Part shown: positions 1 through 5,420 of the stretch, piece by piece
Position numbering within the stretch: the first letter of the stretch is position 1
How the letters are laid out: every line of letters starts with the position of its first letter
From: Cyanobacteria bacterium Co-bin13
GTDB taxonomy: Bacteria; Cyanobacteriota; Cyanobacteriia; Phormidesmidales; Phormidesmidaceae
Length of the DNA stretch: 6,047 nt
Assembly (NCBI GenBank): GCA_014534385.1
Contig: JACVRP010000236.1
Span: forward strand, 1-6,047
Direction: 5' to 3'
Notes under the pieces: model-generated
What the model saw: the letters and a program-made list of their open reading frames with translations, nothing else
What the model was told of the DNA's origin: nothing
Databases searched by the model: none
Translations under genes and position numbers: made by a program

Positions 1-2
1 CT

Positions 3-527
3 CTCAATGTGCCTCAGGGAGACATCGCCTGGGCCGACTCGACCCGCAAACAGGCAGGGCTGGGCGATCAGGGCTATGTTTTGGTCTACCCCGGTCCCGC
101 CGAGGCGCTGTCGGGCAAAGGCTCAGATGTTTACCCCGTGGAGAGCTGGGTTGCTATTCTCAAGGACTTTCAGAGCCGCCAGCCAGACCTGCCGCTAGTT
201 CTTCTGCAAACGCCATCCACCTTTGATACGATTGCTGCCCTTTCCCGGCAGGTTCCCGATCTAAAGGTTTTGCAGCCAGAGACCCTCGGTCAGGTAGCTG
301 CCTTGGTGGCAGGAGCGAATTTGCTGATCAGCCCCGACAGTTACCCGCTGTATCTAGCGGTCGCTCTGAAGGTCTTTGCCTTGGGCCTCTTTGGAGCCAA
401 CCATCCAGATCGCCAATTGCCGTCGGCGGCCGGCGAGGAAATGCGTTTCTTGGGCGTTGTCTCTGATACTGGCAAGGTGGCAGATATCGCTCCGGCTGCT
501 GTTTTGAAAAAGGTTTGGAATGAGTAA
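3..527 (+). CDS. GT9/heptosyltransferase-like glycosyltransferase, C-terminal part (5' end outside window)
   Basis: The reading frame is open from the left edge (first whole codon at 3) to a TAA at 525-527, so about 175 C-terminal residues are visible. The GTG at 9 and ATG at 7 are not believable starts, because a GT9 protein is usually 300-350 residues and this is only its second Rossmann-like domain. Visible features in order: a beta strand YVLVYPG (nt 75-95); YPVESW (nt 132-149), matching the P-x-E-x-W segment of GT9; a VLLQ strand; LLISPDSYPLYLAVAL (nt 321-368), matching the family's nucleotide-sugar-binding signature; and LFGANHPDRQLP, matching the LFG-x-x-x-P loop. Family members move heptose or related sugars from nucleotide donors onto cell-surface glycans. 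Odd point: the usual DSGPMHLA reads DSYPLYLA, so the Asp is kept but the Gly and His are both Tyr. Donor and acceptor cannot be told. Family placement is fairly sure; activity is uncertain. Confidence 0.75.
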   Translation, partial: LNVPQGDIAWADSTRKQAGLGDQGYVLVYPGPAEALSGKGSDVYPVESWVAILKDFQSRQPDLPLVLLQTPSTFDTIAALSRQVPDLKVLQPETLGQVAALVAGANLLISPDSYPLYLAVALKVFALGLFGANHPDRQLPSAAGEEMRFLGVVSDTGKVADIAPAAVLKKVWNE

Positions 528-531
528 AGAT

Positions 532-563
532 GGCATTTTATGCCCCCTGGCTCGTTTTTGAGC
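532..563 (+). terminator. Weak hairpin pair after the GT9-like gene, possible terminator
   Basis: Five bases after the stop codon lies a perfect 5-bp stem GGCAT/ATGCC with a TTT loop (532-544). It is followed by a 4-bp stem GCTC/GAGC around a GTTTTTG loop (550-563). Neither stem has a proper trailing T-tract; the only T-run is in the second loop. The position fits a transcription end, but both stems are short. Confidence 0.25.
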
Positions 564-566
564 TCG

Positions 567-572
567 TATACT
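567..572 (+). promoter_or_regulatory. Possible -10 element (TATACT) for the membrane-protein gene
   Basis: TATACT matches the sigma-70 -10 consensus at 5 of 6 positions. It would start transcription near 579, leaving a leader of about 60 nt before the ATG at 638. No recognisable -35 box lies 16-18 bp upstream, which is common among cyanobacterial promoters that depend on an activator. The leader contains a small perfect stem ACGGC/GCCGT (602-606/614-618) with a 7-nt loop. Confidence 0.35.
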
Positions 573-637
573 GTCAATGAGCGAAAGCTTTATCTGGACT
601 AACGGCAACAGCAGCCGTCATCATGGTGTGAGTAATT

Positions 638-1132
638 ATGGACAGAATTAAAAATCAAGCTAATAAGGTTGGTCAGCTTCTGCTGGCTTCTGATACAGGC
701 GCTGCCTATACAAAAACTGTGACCCTTACCTGGGCTATCCTCCGAGAAACTGGCATTTTGGTATGGCTGGTAATTTGCCTGGTTTTTGTCGGTGCTGACT
801 GGTTTTGGAACAATTCGATCCAGCTGGGTCGCAAGGCCAGGGTTTGGTACAGCGGCTTTAGTGAAAAAGCTGAAGGTACTGCGAACCAGCCTTTGGGGAC
901 CACGGGACAATCTTTGGTAGAAGCAGGCAAAGCAGGGGCCACGTACCTCTTAGCTCAGGCCAAACAGCAGCTAGGCATTCAACAAGAGGCTCCTGTCGCT
1001 TCTGCGCCTAGCTCCACCCCAGCCCTTGCGCCCAAACCGGTTCCGATGGACCCGCCCCAGCCTCTGCCAGTGGTGGACCCGCCTATTCCTGAAGTGGTGC
1101 CAGTCGCCGAAGAGGATCGCGAAGAGCTTTAA
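638..1132 (+). CDS. Small single-pass membrane protein with proline-rich C-terminal tail, function unknown
   Basis: 164 residues. The start is well fixed: an in-frame TGA lies at 629-631, three codons upstream of the ATG at 638, though no clear Shine-Dalgarno is present. Residues 1-37 form a polar, mildly basic N-terminus. Residues about 38-56 are one hydrophobic helix ending in a Trp/Phe-rich interface (ADWFWNN). Residues 57-115 are polar and probably helical (WYSGFSEKAEG, then a Gln/Ala-rich stretch). Residues about 118-158 are low-complexity Pro/Ala/Val, ending in an acidic tail (EEDREEL). There is no signal-peptidase site, so it probably stays anchored by the helix with the Pro-rich segment exposed. 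I do not recognise a domain. It could be an envelope linker or scaffold protein, but nothing visible proves this. It converges on the nicotinamidase-like gene across a 139-bp spacer. Confidence 0.75.
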   Translation: MDRIKNQANKVGQLLLASDTGAAYTKTVTLTWAILRETGILVWLVICLVFVGADWFWNNSIQLGRKARVWYSGFSEKAEGTANQPLGTTGQSLVEAGKAGATYLLAQAKQQLGIQQEAPVASAPSSTPALAPKPVPMDPPQPLPVVDPPIPEVVPVAEEDREEL

Positions 1133-1181
1133 CCTGCGCTAGGCAGAGACAGTTCAATATTGGTTTAGGACCATTTGACTT

Positions 1182-1237
1182 AGGGCCTTGATGTTGCGGC
1201 AAGTGTTTATTCACCGATAGCCGCGGATCGAGGCCCT
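1182..1237 (+). terminator. Long stem-loop between convergent genes, probable 3' end structure
   Basis: The outer stem pairs 1182-1192 with 1227-1237 over 11 bp (AGGGCCTTGAT with ATCGAGGCCCT). All pairs are Watson-Crick except one G-U (1189/1230). An inner 5-bp stem GCGGC/GCCGC (1196-1200/1220-1224) and a short GTG/CAC tip (1203-1205/1212-1214) continue the arm. On the minus-strand transcript the G-U would become an A-C mismatch, so the structure fits plus-strand RNA, i.e. the 3' UTR of the small membrane-protein gene, slightly better. There is no T-tract on either side, only TTCTACGTCTTT downstream. It may therefore be an RNA-stabilising end or an attenuating structure rather than a textbook intrinsic terminator. 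Confidence 0.5.
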
Positions 1238-1271
1238 TCTACGTCTTTGCCCTATTTAACCGGTCAGGCGT

Positions 1272-2309
1272 TTAAAGAGGCAAATTGGGCCAGTCAACCA
1301 GGGGTGTAGAAGACTGTACCAAATGCATACCAGCTTGGGCAAAGCGGGTAAAGGTGTCGTTAGCTGCGTCGGTAAAGTCAACGACGTTGGGCACAACGAC
1401 GGGAGAGGTGCAGTCTTCGAGCAGATAGACCTTTTGGGCGAGCTGGGGATCTTTTGCCAAAATTTCGCTGAGCAGGTCTTCGACGGTCCAGGCGACGCAG
1501 TGGCTCTTGGCCTGCCCGGCCACGATGACTGCATCGAAGGTAAGGAGTTTGTCGATCAGGGAGCTGTTTTTATTTGCGATCGCACGCCCCTGCCCATCTT
1601 CTAGCACCTCTGGGCTCAGCACCGAGTAGTTTTCGGTGAGGGGGTTGCCGCCTTTGACCTCAAAGCGCGTTTGGCTGCTGCGAGCTAGGTTGTGAAAAAA
1701 GCAGGCTTCTTCAAAAGCAGACACGAGAGCATGGCCAATGCCGCCTAGCATCGAGTGGTAGGGCCAAATGGTGAGCGGATATTTGCCCCGATCATCGAGC
1801 TGGCGGGTGTAGTGTAGGGCGTATTCCTGCAGGGAGCCGTAGTCGGTGCCGACGCTGGAGGCGATTGCCGGATTGACCCGCCACTTGCCCTGGATCACGT
1901 CATCGTAGTGAATCAGGCTCATGGGCGACGGGTTTTCTCCGGCTGCATTAACCCAAAACTCGGCGTGAAAAATCTGTAGAGCCGTGTGGGTATCTAGGGT
2001 AGGGGCAATTTCGGTGATCAGGCCCAGATTGCGGTAGATAAACTGGCACAGCCGGGTGTTGTCTTCTACTGCGCCCACGCCAGAACGACCGCCGACAAAC
2101 AGCTCAAAGCCGGGGATACAGAAGGTATTTTGCACATCAATGGCCAGCAGGCAGATTCGGGGTGCATCCTGGCTGGCGGGGCCAACCTGATGTTCTTGGG
2201 CCCAGGCTTTGGCCTGCTGCGCCCGCTCCTCGTAGGGCACGCGCCAAACCTCGCCCACCCGATCAGGCTTGAAAAAGGCGGGCAGCGGTAGGACGGTCGA
2301 AGTAGTCAT
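1272..2309 (-). CDS. Enlarged nicotinamidase-like cysteine hydrolase (isochorismatase superfamily)
   Basis: 345 residues from the ATG at 2309; an upstream in-frame TTG at 2315 is less likely (see the ribosome binding site). The protein carries the full catalytic and metal set of nicotinamidases (PncA type). The triad is Asp58 in AIDVQN, Lys219 in VKGGN and Cys271 in KSHCVAWT. The metal ligands are Asp106, His108 and His115 in LDTHTALQIFH, plus His185 in IWPYH, which corresponds to PncA WPxHC. Nicotinamidases deamidate nicotinamide to nicotinate in the cytoplasm, feeding NAD salvage. Isochorismatases lack this His/Asp metal site, so nicotinamidase or a related amidase is favoured. It is much longer than the usual 180-220 residues: about 50 extra residues precede Asp58 and about 55 are inserted between His115 and His185. 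There is no signal peptide. The palindrome at 2440-2460 lies 130 bp upstream and an NrtR-type gene is near. The superfamily is certain; the exact substrate is inferred. Confidence 0.85.
   Translation of the reverse strand: MTTSTVLPLPAFFKPDRVGEVWRVPYEERAQQAKAWAQEHQVGPASQDAPRICLLAIDVQNTFCIPGFELFVGGRSGVGAVEDNTRLCQFIYRNLGLITEIAPTLDTHTALQIFHAEFWVNAAGENPSPMSLIHYDDVIQGKWRVNPAIASSVGTDYGSLQEYALHYTRQLDDRGKYPLTIWPYHSMLGGIGHALVSAFEEACFFHNLARSSQTRFEVKGGNPLTENYSVLSPEVLEDGQGRAIANKNSSLIDKLLTFDAVIVAGQAKSHCVAWTVEDLLSEILAKDPQLAQKVYLLEDCTSPVVVPNVVDFTDAANDTFTRFAQAGMHLVQSSTPLVDWPNLPL
1576..1583. repeat. HIP1 octamer GCGATCGC (first of five)
   Basis: GCGATCGC is found at 1576-1583, 3080-3087, 3383-3390, 4993-5000 and 5907-5914. 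All five lie inside coding regions. This palindrome is hugely over-represented in many cyanobacterial genomes; five in 6 kb is far above the chance expectation of about 0.1 and marks the window as cyanobacterial. Confidence 0.9.
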
Positions 2310-2316
2310 AGACAAT

Positions 2317-2320
2317 CCTC
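2317..2320 (-). promoter_or_regulatory. Ribosome binding site deciding the nicotinamidase-like start
   Basis: On the minus strand GAGG lies 7 nt before the ATG at 2309, an ideal distance. It is only 1 nt from the alternative TTG at 2315, which is too close for initiation. This sets the start at the ATG. Confidence 0.7.
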
Positions 2321-2325
2321 GGAAA

Positions 2326-2351
2326 GGGATCTCAGGGAGAGGGATCTCAGG
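2326..2351. repeat. 15-bp tandem duplication in the leader of the nicotinamidase-like gene
   Basis: GGGATCTCAGG occurs at 2326-2336 and again, exactly, at 2341-2351, separated by GAGA; the period is 15 bp. It lies between the ribosome binding site and the palindrome, so it would be inside the 5' UTR or at the promoter of the minus-strand gene, where it reads CCTGAGATCCC twice. It may be a simple slippage duplication or two copies of a binding site. Confidence 0.7.
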
Positions 2352-2439
2352 CTTTCTTCTCGAACAATAGCAAACCTGCTCCAGCCAAACTGCAGAGATG
2401 GAGCACCGACCTAGAGCGGATCCTGTTCTGACTGAAGGC

Positions 2440-2460
2440 TTAGTGTCAAGCTAACACTAA
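2440..2460. promoter_or_regulatory. 21-bp palindrome, candidate NrtR-type operator
   Basis: TTAGTGT and ACACTAA are perfect 7-bp inverted arms around a 7-bp centre (2447-2453), in which one further pair matches. The length and dyad symmetry agree with the roughly 21-bp palindromes bound by dimeric NrtR regulators, and an NrtR-type gene starts at 4695. On the minus strand the palindrome contains a perfect TTGACA (2449 down to 2444), a possible -35 box for the nicotinamidase-like gene. The best -10 at an 18-bp distance, CAGGAT, is poor (3 of 6). A bound dimer would cover this -35, as expected of a repressor. The site lies in a divergent spacer and could also act on the kinase-NrtR operon, though 482 bp separate it from the kinase ATG. 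The palindrome is certain; the binding protein is inferred. Confidence 0.6.
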
Positions 2461-2483
2461 ATTAAGTAAAAAAGGGCACATTC

Positions 2484-2503
2484 GGGCAGAACAGTATCTG
2501 CCT
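2484..2503 (+). other. Leader hairpin A
   Basis: Perfect 6-bp stem GGCAGA/TCTGCC (2485-2490/2497-2502), closed by a further G-U pair (2484/2503), with a 6-nt loop ACAGTA. It precedes the possible -10 at 2520, so it belongs to the kinase leader only if transcription starts upstream of it. Confidence 0.4.
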
Positions 2504-2519
2504 AACGGCTGAAGCCAGA

Positions 2520-2525
2520 TATAAA
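2520..2525 (+). promoter_or_regulatory. Possible -10 element (TATAAA) upstream of the kinase operon
   Basis: TATAAA matches the -10 consensus at 5 of 6 positions and begins the most AT-rich stretch of the spacer (2520-2562). No -35 box is found at the usual distance. If used, the kinase mRNA would carry a leader of about 410 nt containing hairpins B and C. A direct repeat of AATAAAC (2534-2540 and 2543-2549) follows just downstream. Confidence 0.25.
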
Positions 2526-2569
2526 TTCAGTTCAATAAACTTAATAAACATCTTTAAGGATTGGCTCCA

Positions 2570-2592
2570 GGTAAGCTGAAACGCTTACTTTT
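2570..2592 (+). terminator. Leader hairpin B followed by TTTT, possible weak terminator or attenuator
   Basis: Perfect 6-bp stem GTAAGC/GCTTAC (2571-2576/2583-2588) with loop TGAAAC, extended by a G-U pair (2570/2589) and followed by TTTTACT. This has the form of a weak intrinsic terminator on the plus strand. It could end a short RNA started near 2530 or attenuate the kinase operon. The stem has only three G-C pairs and the T-run is short, so termination would be inefficient. Confidence 0.35.
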
Positions 2593-2593
2593 A

Positions 2594-2633
2594 CTGAAAA
2601 TTACGGTACGGCCTGTGGTTGCCCCGTAATCAG
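2594..2633 (+). other. Leader hairpin C, bulged 13-bp stem
   Basis: From outside inwards: CTG/CAG (2594-2596/2631-2633), an AAA bulge (2597-2599), ATTACGG/CCGTAAT (2600-2606/2624-2630), a TAC bulge (2607-2609), GGC/GCC (2610-2612/2621-2623), and an 8-nt loop CTGTGGTT. All 13 pairs are Watson-Crick and both bulges lie on the 5' side. It is the best-paired element of the spacer and sits two bases after hairpin B. I do not recognise it as a known riboswitch. Confidence 0.45.
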
Positions 2634-2941
2634 TAGGCAGGGAGTTCTGGGTTGGCATCTACTGTTTGGCTGTTACCGTCTCGCATCTACTCCACAGTGC
2701 TTTCTAAAAGTTCACCTCACCTGTCAACCCCCTAGTTTTGATTTTAAGCGCCTAACTATTGGTGCTCTCTGTCGGGGTCTTCTGCTGCCCAGTGCTGCTG
2801 CAGACGCCTGAAGCGGTGCTCCCGTCCTGACTTCCGAAATCTATTTCTCTCGCATAGAGGCTGATCAGGCTGGGCTGCTACCTTGCCTGCTGGTCTGCCC
2901 TTGCATGTATCTAAACTTTTTGATTGGTCCCTGTTCCCTGC
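2634..2941. other. Rest of the kinase leader, no gene recognised
   Basis: About 300 bp separate the last leader hairpin from the kinase ATG. The only open frame (minus strand, 2953 to 2756) gives a 65-residue Arg/Gln-rich peptide with no family resemblance and overlaps the kinase start. Minor features are a 9-bp direct repeat GCATCTACT (2655-2663 and 2683-2691) and a CTGCTGC-rich stretch near 2781-2802. No convincing promoter or Shine-Dalgarno is seen close to the kinase start. It could be a long 5' UTR, an unrecognised small RNA, or decayed sequence. Confidence 0.4.
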
Positions 2942-4663
2942 ATGTTGAATCATTACGATTTGCGGCTAGTTGCGCTTTCGATCTTGCTCTCCGTTCTGGC
3001 TGCGTATGCTGCCCTTGATTTTGCAGGGCAGGTGGCGACGGCTAAAGGCCGAGGCCGTACGCTGTGGCTAATGGGAGGTGCGATCGCGCTGAGTACAGGT
3101 GTCTGGAGCATGCACTTTGTCGGCATGCTGGCGTTTGAGCTGCCGGTGCCGGTGCAGTACGACATCGTGATGGTGGTGCTCTCAGCGGTGCCGCCTTTGC
3201 TGGCGGCAGGTCTAGCGCTGTGTTTGGTGAGTCGCCCTGTGCTGGGGCTATTCAACGTGGCGCTGGGCAGCGTTTTGATGGGGCTCTCGATTGCGGCCAT
3301 GCACTATCTGGGCATGGCCGCCATGCGACTGCCGCTGATGGCCCGATACAATCTTTCTACCGTGGCGGCCTCGGTGGTGATTGCGATCGCAGTTTCCTTT
3401 GTCGCCCTCTGGCTCACCTTTTGCCTACGGCAGACCAACACTGTGATAGGTAGCCTGCAAAAAGTCAGCAGCGCGCTGCTAATCGGGCTAGCCGTCTCTT
3501 CGATGCACTACACCGGCATGACGGCGGTTCACTTTGGGCCAGCCCCGCTGCCCGCGGCCATCTTTCCCAGTTTAGATATCGATATGATGGCGCTACCGAG
3601 CCTCATGACGCTGGACCTGGGCTTTCTGGATAACCTGATTAGCGCCGCCGCTGGCATCGTGATCGGCATTGCCCTGCTGGTTTCGCTGGAGGCCAAGGTT
3701 CTCCATCAGGCCACCTTGCTAGATCAGCTGCAGCTGGAAGTGGCCCAACGCCAGCGAGCAGAAGACGGCTTAAAAAAGACTCTGAGAGAGCTGCGGGCGG
3801 CTCAGGCAGCGCTGGTGCAAACCGAGAAAATGTCTAGTCTGGGGCGGCTCGTTGCGGGCATTTCCCACGAGGTTAACAACCCTCTGGGCGTGATTACCGG
3901 AAACTTGTCCTACCTGCGAGGCTTTGCCAGGGATCTGCTGGAGCTAGCGGTGCTCTGCCAGCAGCACGCTGCCGCGCTACCGGCCCCGGTGCAGGCTCAA
4001 CTGGACGATCTAGATTTAGACTTTGTCATGCAAGACACCCCCAGGCTGCTAGGCTCGATGGAGCATGGAGCCAGCCGGATTCGAGACATTGTCACTGCCC
4101 TGCGCAACTTCTCGCGGCTAGACGAAGCCGAACTCAAGTCTGTCCGGCTGACTGACGGACTGGAAGACGCGCTGCAGCTTTTGCGGCATCGATTGGCCGC
4201 CACTGTAGAGCGACCGGAAATCCGAATTTTGCGCCAGTATGCGGACCTGCCCAAGGTAGAGTGCTACGCGGGCCAGCTCAACCAGGTCTTTGTCAAGCTT
4301 TTAGAAAACGCCATTGATGCGCTCGATGCCCGCACGCTTGAAGGCAGCCAGCCTTGGCAAGAGGCCCTGCCAACCGTCAGCTTAACTACCCGCTGGGATT
4401 CCTCTGGGCAGGTCCGCATCGGCATTACGGATAACGGTATCGGCATTGCTGAAGCCGTCAGGGACTTAGTTTTTGACCCCTTCTTCACCACCAAGCCGGT
4501 GGGAGAGGGAACCGGTATGGGGCTGGCCATTGCCCACCAGATTGTTACCCAAACCCACGGGGGGAGTCTCTCTCTGACCTCAAGTCAAACCGGCTACACC
4601 ACCTTTGAGATCTGTCTGCCCGTCCAACAAAGCGCTTTGCCCAGAATGCCAGCTTTCATCTAA
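2942..4663 (+). CDS. MHYT-domain sensor histidine kinase
   Basis: 573 residues from the ATG at 2942. An upstream in-frame TTG at 2924 would add six residues not typical of the family; MHYT proteins begin close to a YDxxLVALS segment, here HYDLRLVALS at residues 4-13. Seven membrane helices lie near 10-28, 44-64, 75-96, 102-126, 141-161, 178-196 and 231-249. Helices 2, 4 and 6 carry the MHYT motifs: MHFV (His58), MHYL (His121) and MHYT (His189). MHYT domains are predicted to bind a metal, probably copper, and to sense O2, CO or NO. A helical linker (about 253-300) leads to a HisKA H-box, SHEVNNP, with phospho-acceptor His309. The ATPase domain has an N-box (Asn456 in LLENAIDAL), G1 DNGIGI (Asp497), F-box FDPFFTT (511-517) and G2 GTGMGL. 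All catalytic motifs are intact. There is no receiver domain in the protein or in the window, so its partner is encoded elsewhere. The NrtR-type gene follows after 31 bp, suggesting co-transcription. Confidence 0.93.
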   Translation: MLNHYDLRLVALSILLSVLAAYAALDFAGQVATAKGRGRTLWLMGGAIALSTGVWSMHFVGMLAFELPVPVQYDIVMVVLSAVPPLLAAGLALCLVSRPVLGLFNVALGSVLMGLSIAAMHYLGMAAMRLPLMARYNLSTVAASVVIAIAVSFVALWLTFCLRQTNTVIGSLQKVSSALLIGLAVSSMHYTGMTAVHFGPAPLPAAIFPSLDIDMMALPSLMTLDLGFLDNLISAAAGIVIGIALLVSLEAKVLHQATLLDQLQLEVAQRQRAEDGLKKTLRELRAAQAALVQTEKMSSLGRLVAGISHEVNNPLGVITGNLSYLRGFARDLLELAVLCQQHAAALPAPVQAQLDDLDLDFVMQDTPRLLGSMEHGASRIRDIVTALRNFSRLDEAELKSVRLTDGLEDALQLLRHRLAATVERPEIRILRQYADLPKVECYAGQLNQVFVKLLENAIDALDARTLEGSQPWQEALPTVSLTTRWDSSGQVRIGITDNGIGIAEAVRDLVFDPFFTTKPVGEGTGMGLAIAHQIVTQTHGGSLSLTSSQTGYTTFEICLPVQQSALPRMPAFI

Positions 4664-4680
4664 CCGGGCAGAGCAGTATG

Positions 4681-4687
4681 GGGGAGG
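4681..4687 (+). promoter_or_regulatory. Strong ribosome binding site for the NrtR-type gene
   Basis: GGGGAGG lies 7 nt before the ATG at 4695. This supports that start over the ATG at 4605, which lies inside the kinase gene, and the ATG at 4728, which has no Shine-Dalgarno. Confidence 0.8.
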
Positions 4688-4694
4688 CGGCATA

Positions 4695-5420
4695 ATGAAA
4701 GGGGCAATCTGGCGGCTCAGCTCCTCTATGTCCTACTGCTATGCCTATCCCCGTGCCGGTTTGACCGTAGACTGCGTCGTGCTGGGTCTAAATGGGCAGG
4801 AGGGGCTCAAGATCTTGCTGATCCAGCGCCAGCTGCCGCCGTTTGAGCATCGGTGGGCCTTGCCGGGTGGATTTGTGCAGCCTGAAGAGTCGCTAGAGGC
4901 TGCCGCGCTGCGAGAGCTGGCCGAAGAAACCGGCGTGCGGCATGTATTCCTGGAGCAGCTTTACACCTTTGGTCGCGTCGATCGAGATCCGCGCGATCGC
5001 ATTGTCACTGTAGCCTACTACGCTCTGGTCAACCTCCACGACCACGCCGTACAGGCCGCGACCGATGCCCGCGCGGCTCGCTGGTTTGCCGTGGAGGAGC
5101 TGCCGCCCCTGGCCTTTGACCATTGCGAGATCGCTCAGCTCGCGCTAACTCGGTTAAGAAACAAAATTCGCTATGAGCCCATCGGCTTTGAGCTGCTGCC
5201 CGAAAAATTTACCCTGACCCAGCTACAGCAGCTCTATGAAGTGATCCTGGGCACGCCCCTAGACAAGCGCAACTTCCGCAAGAAAATTCTCAACATGGCG
5301 CTGCTGATCCCCCTGGCAGAAAAGCAGTCTGGCGTAGCTCACCGGGCCGCCCAACTCTACCGATTTGATCCTCAGCGGTATTGCCAGCTCAAGGAAAAGG
5401 GCTTTAACTTCGAGCTGTAG
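4695..5420 (+). CDS. nrtR: NrtR-family regulator: Nudix domain plus winged helix-turn-helix
   Basis: 241 residues. Residues about 12-160 are a Nudix domain beginning YAYPRAGLTVDCVV. A complete Nudix box is present: Gly59-x5-Glu65-x7-Arg73-Glu74-Leu75-x-Glu77-Glu78-x-Gly80-Val81. Residues about 165-241 form the winged-helix domain typical of NrtR, with FTLTQLQQLYEVILG, then LDKRNFRKKIL (189-199) and a terminal LYRFD (221-225). NrtR dimers repress NAD synthesis and salvage genes and release DNA when ADP-ribose or a related NAD-derived ligand binds. Many have a decayed Nudix box, but this one is intact and may also hydrolyse ADP-ribose. A start at 4728 would match where homologues usually begin, but the Shine-Dalgarno supports 4695. 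The gene lies 31 bp after the kinase stop, and a candidate operator is at 2440-2460. A purely catalytic Nudix hydrolase is the alternative; the C-terminal domain argues against it. Confidence 0.85.
   Translation: MKGAIWRLSSSMSYCYAYPRAGLTVDCVVLGLNGQEGLKILLIQRQLPPFEHRWALPGGFVQPEESLEAAALRELAEETGVRHVFLEQLYTFGRVDRDPRDRIVTVAYYALVNLHDHAVQAATDARAARWFAVEELPPLAFDHCEIAQLALTRLRNKIRYEPIGFELLPEKFTLTQLQQLYEVILGTPLDKRNFRKKILNMALLIPLAEKQSGVAHRAAQLYRFDPQRYCQLKEKGFNFEL

Noticed and set aside
7..198. Plus-strand open frame of 63 residues at the left edge
   Set aside because: It overlaps the GT9-like frame in another phase. The latter has recognisable motifs, while this one is Arg/Pro-rich with no family features.
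1323..1604. Plus-strand open frame of 93 residues opposite the nicotinamidase-like gene
   Set aside because: It lies wholly antisense to a gene with intact catalytic motifs and has no recognisable features, so it is a shadow of that coding sequence.
2310..2315. TTG start at 2315 for the nicotinamidase-like gene
   Set aside because: The GAGG ribosome site is only 1 nt away from the TTG but an ideal 7 nt from the ATG at 2309.
2461..2941. A known riboswitch or a well-known cyanobacterial small RNA such as Yfr1 or 6S RNA
   Set aside because: None of the conserved motifs I know for these, for example the Yfr1 ACUCCUCACAC core, was found. The hairpins remain unassigned.
2756..2953. Minus-strand 65-residue open frame in the kinase leader
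   Set aside because: Its composition is that of random translation (Arg/Gln/Asp-rich), it overlaps the kinase start and it has no family resemblance.
4605..4694. 30-residue N-terminal extension of the NrtR-type protein from the ATG at 4605
   Set aside because: It would overlap the kinase gene by 59 bp and has no family match. A strong GGGGAGG 7 nt before the ATG at 4695 marks the true start.
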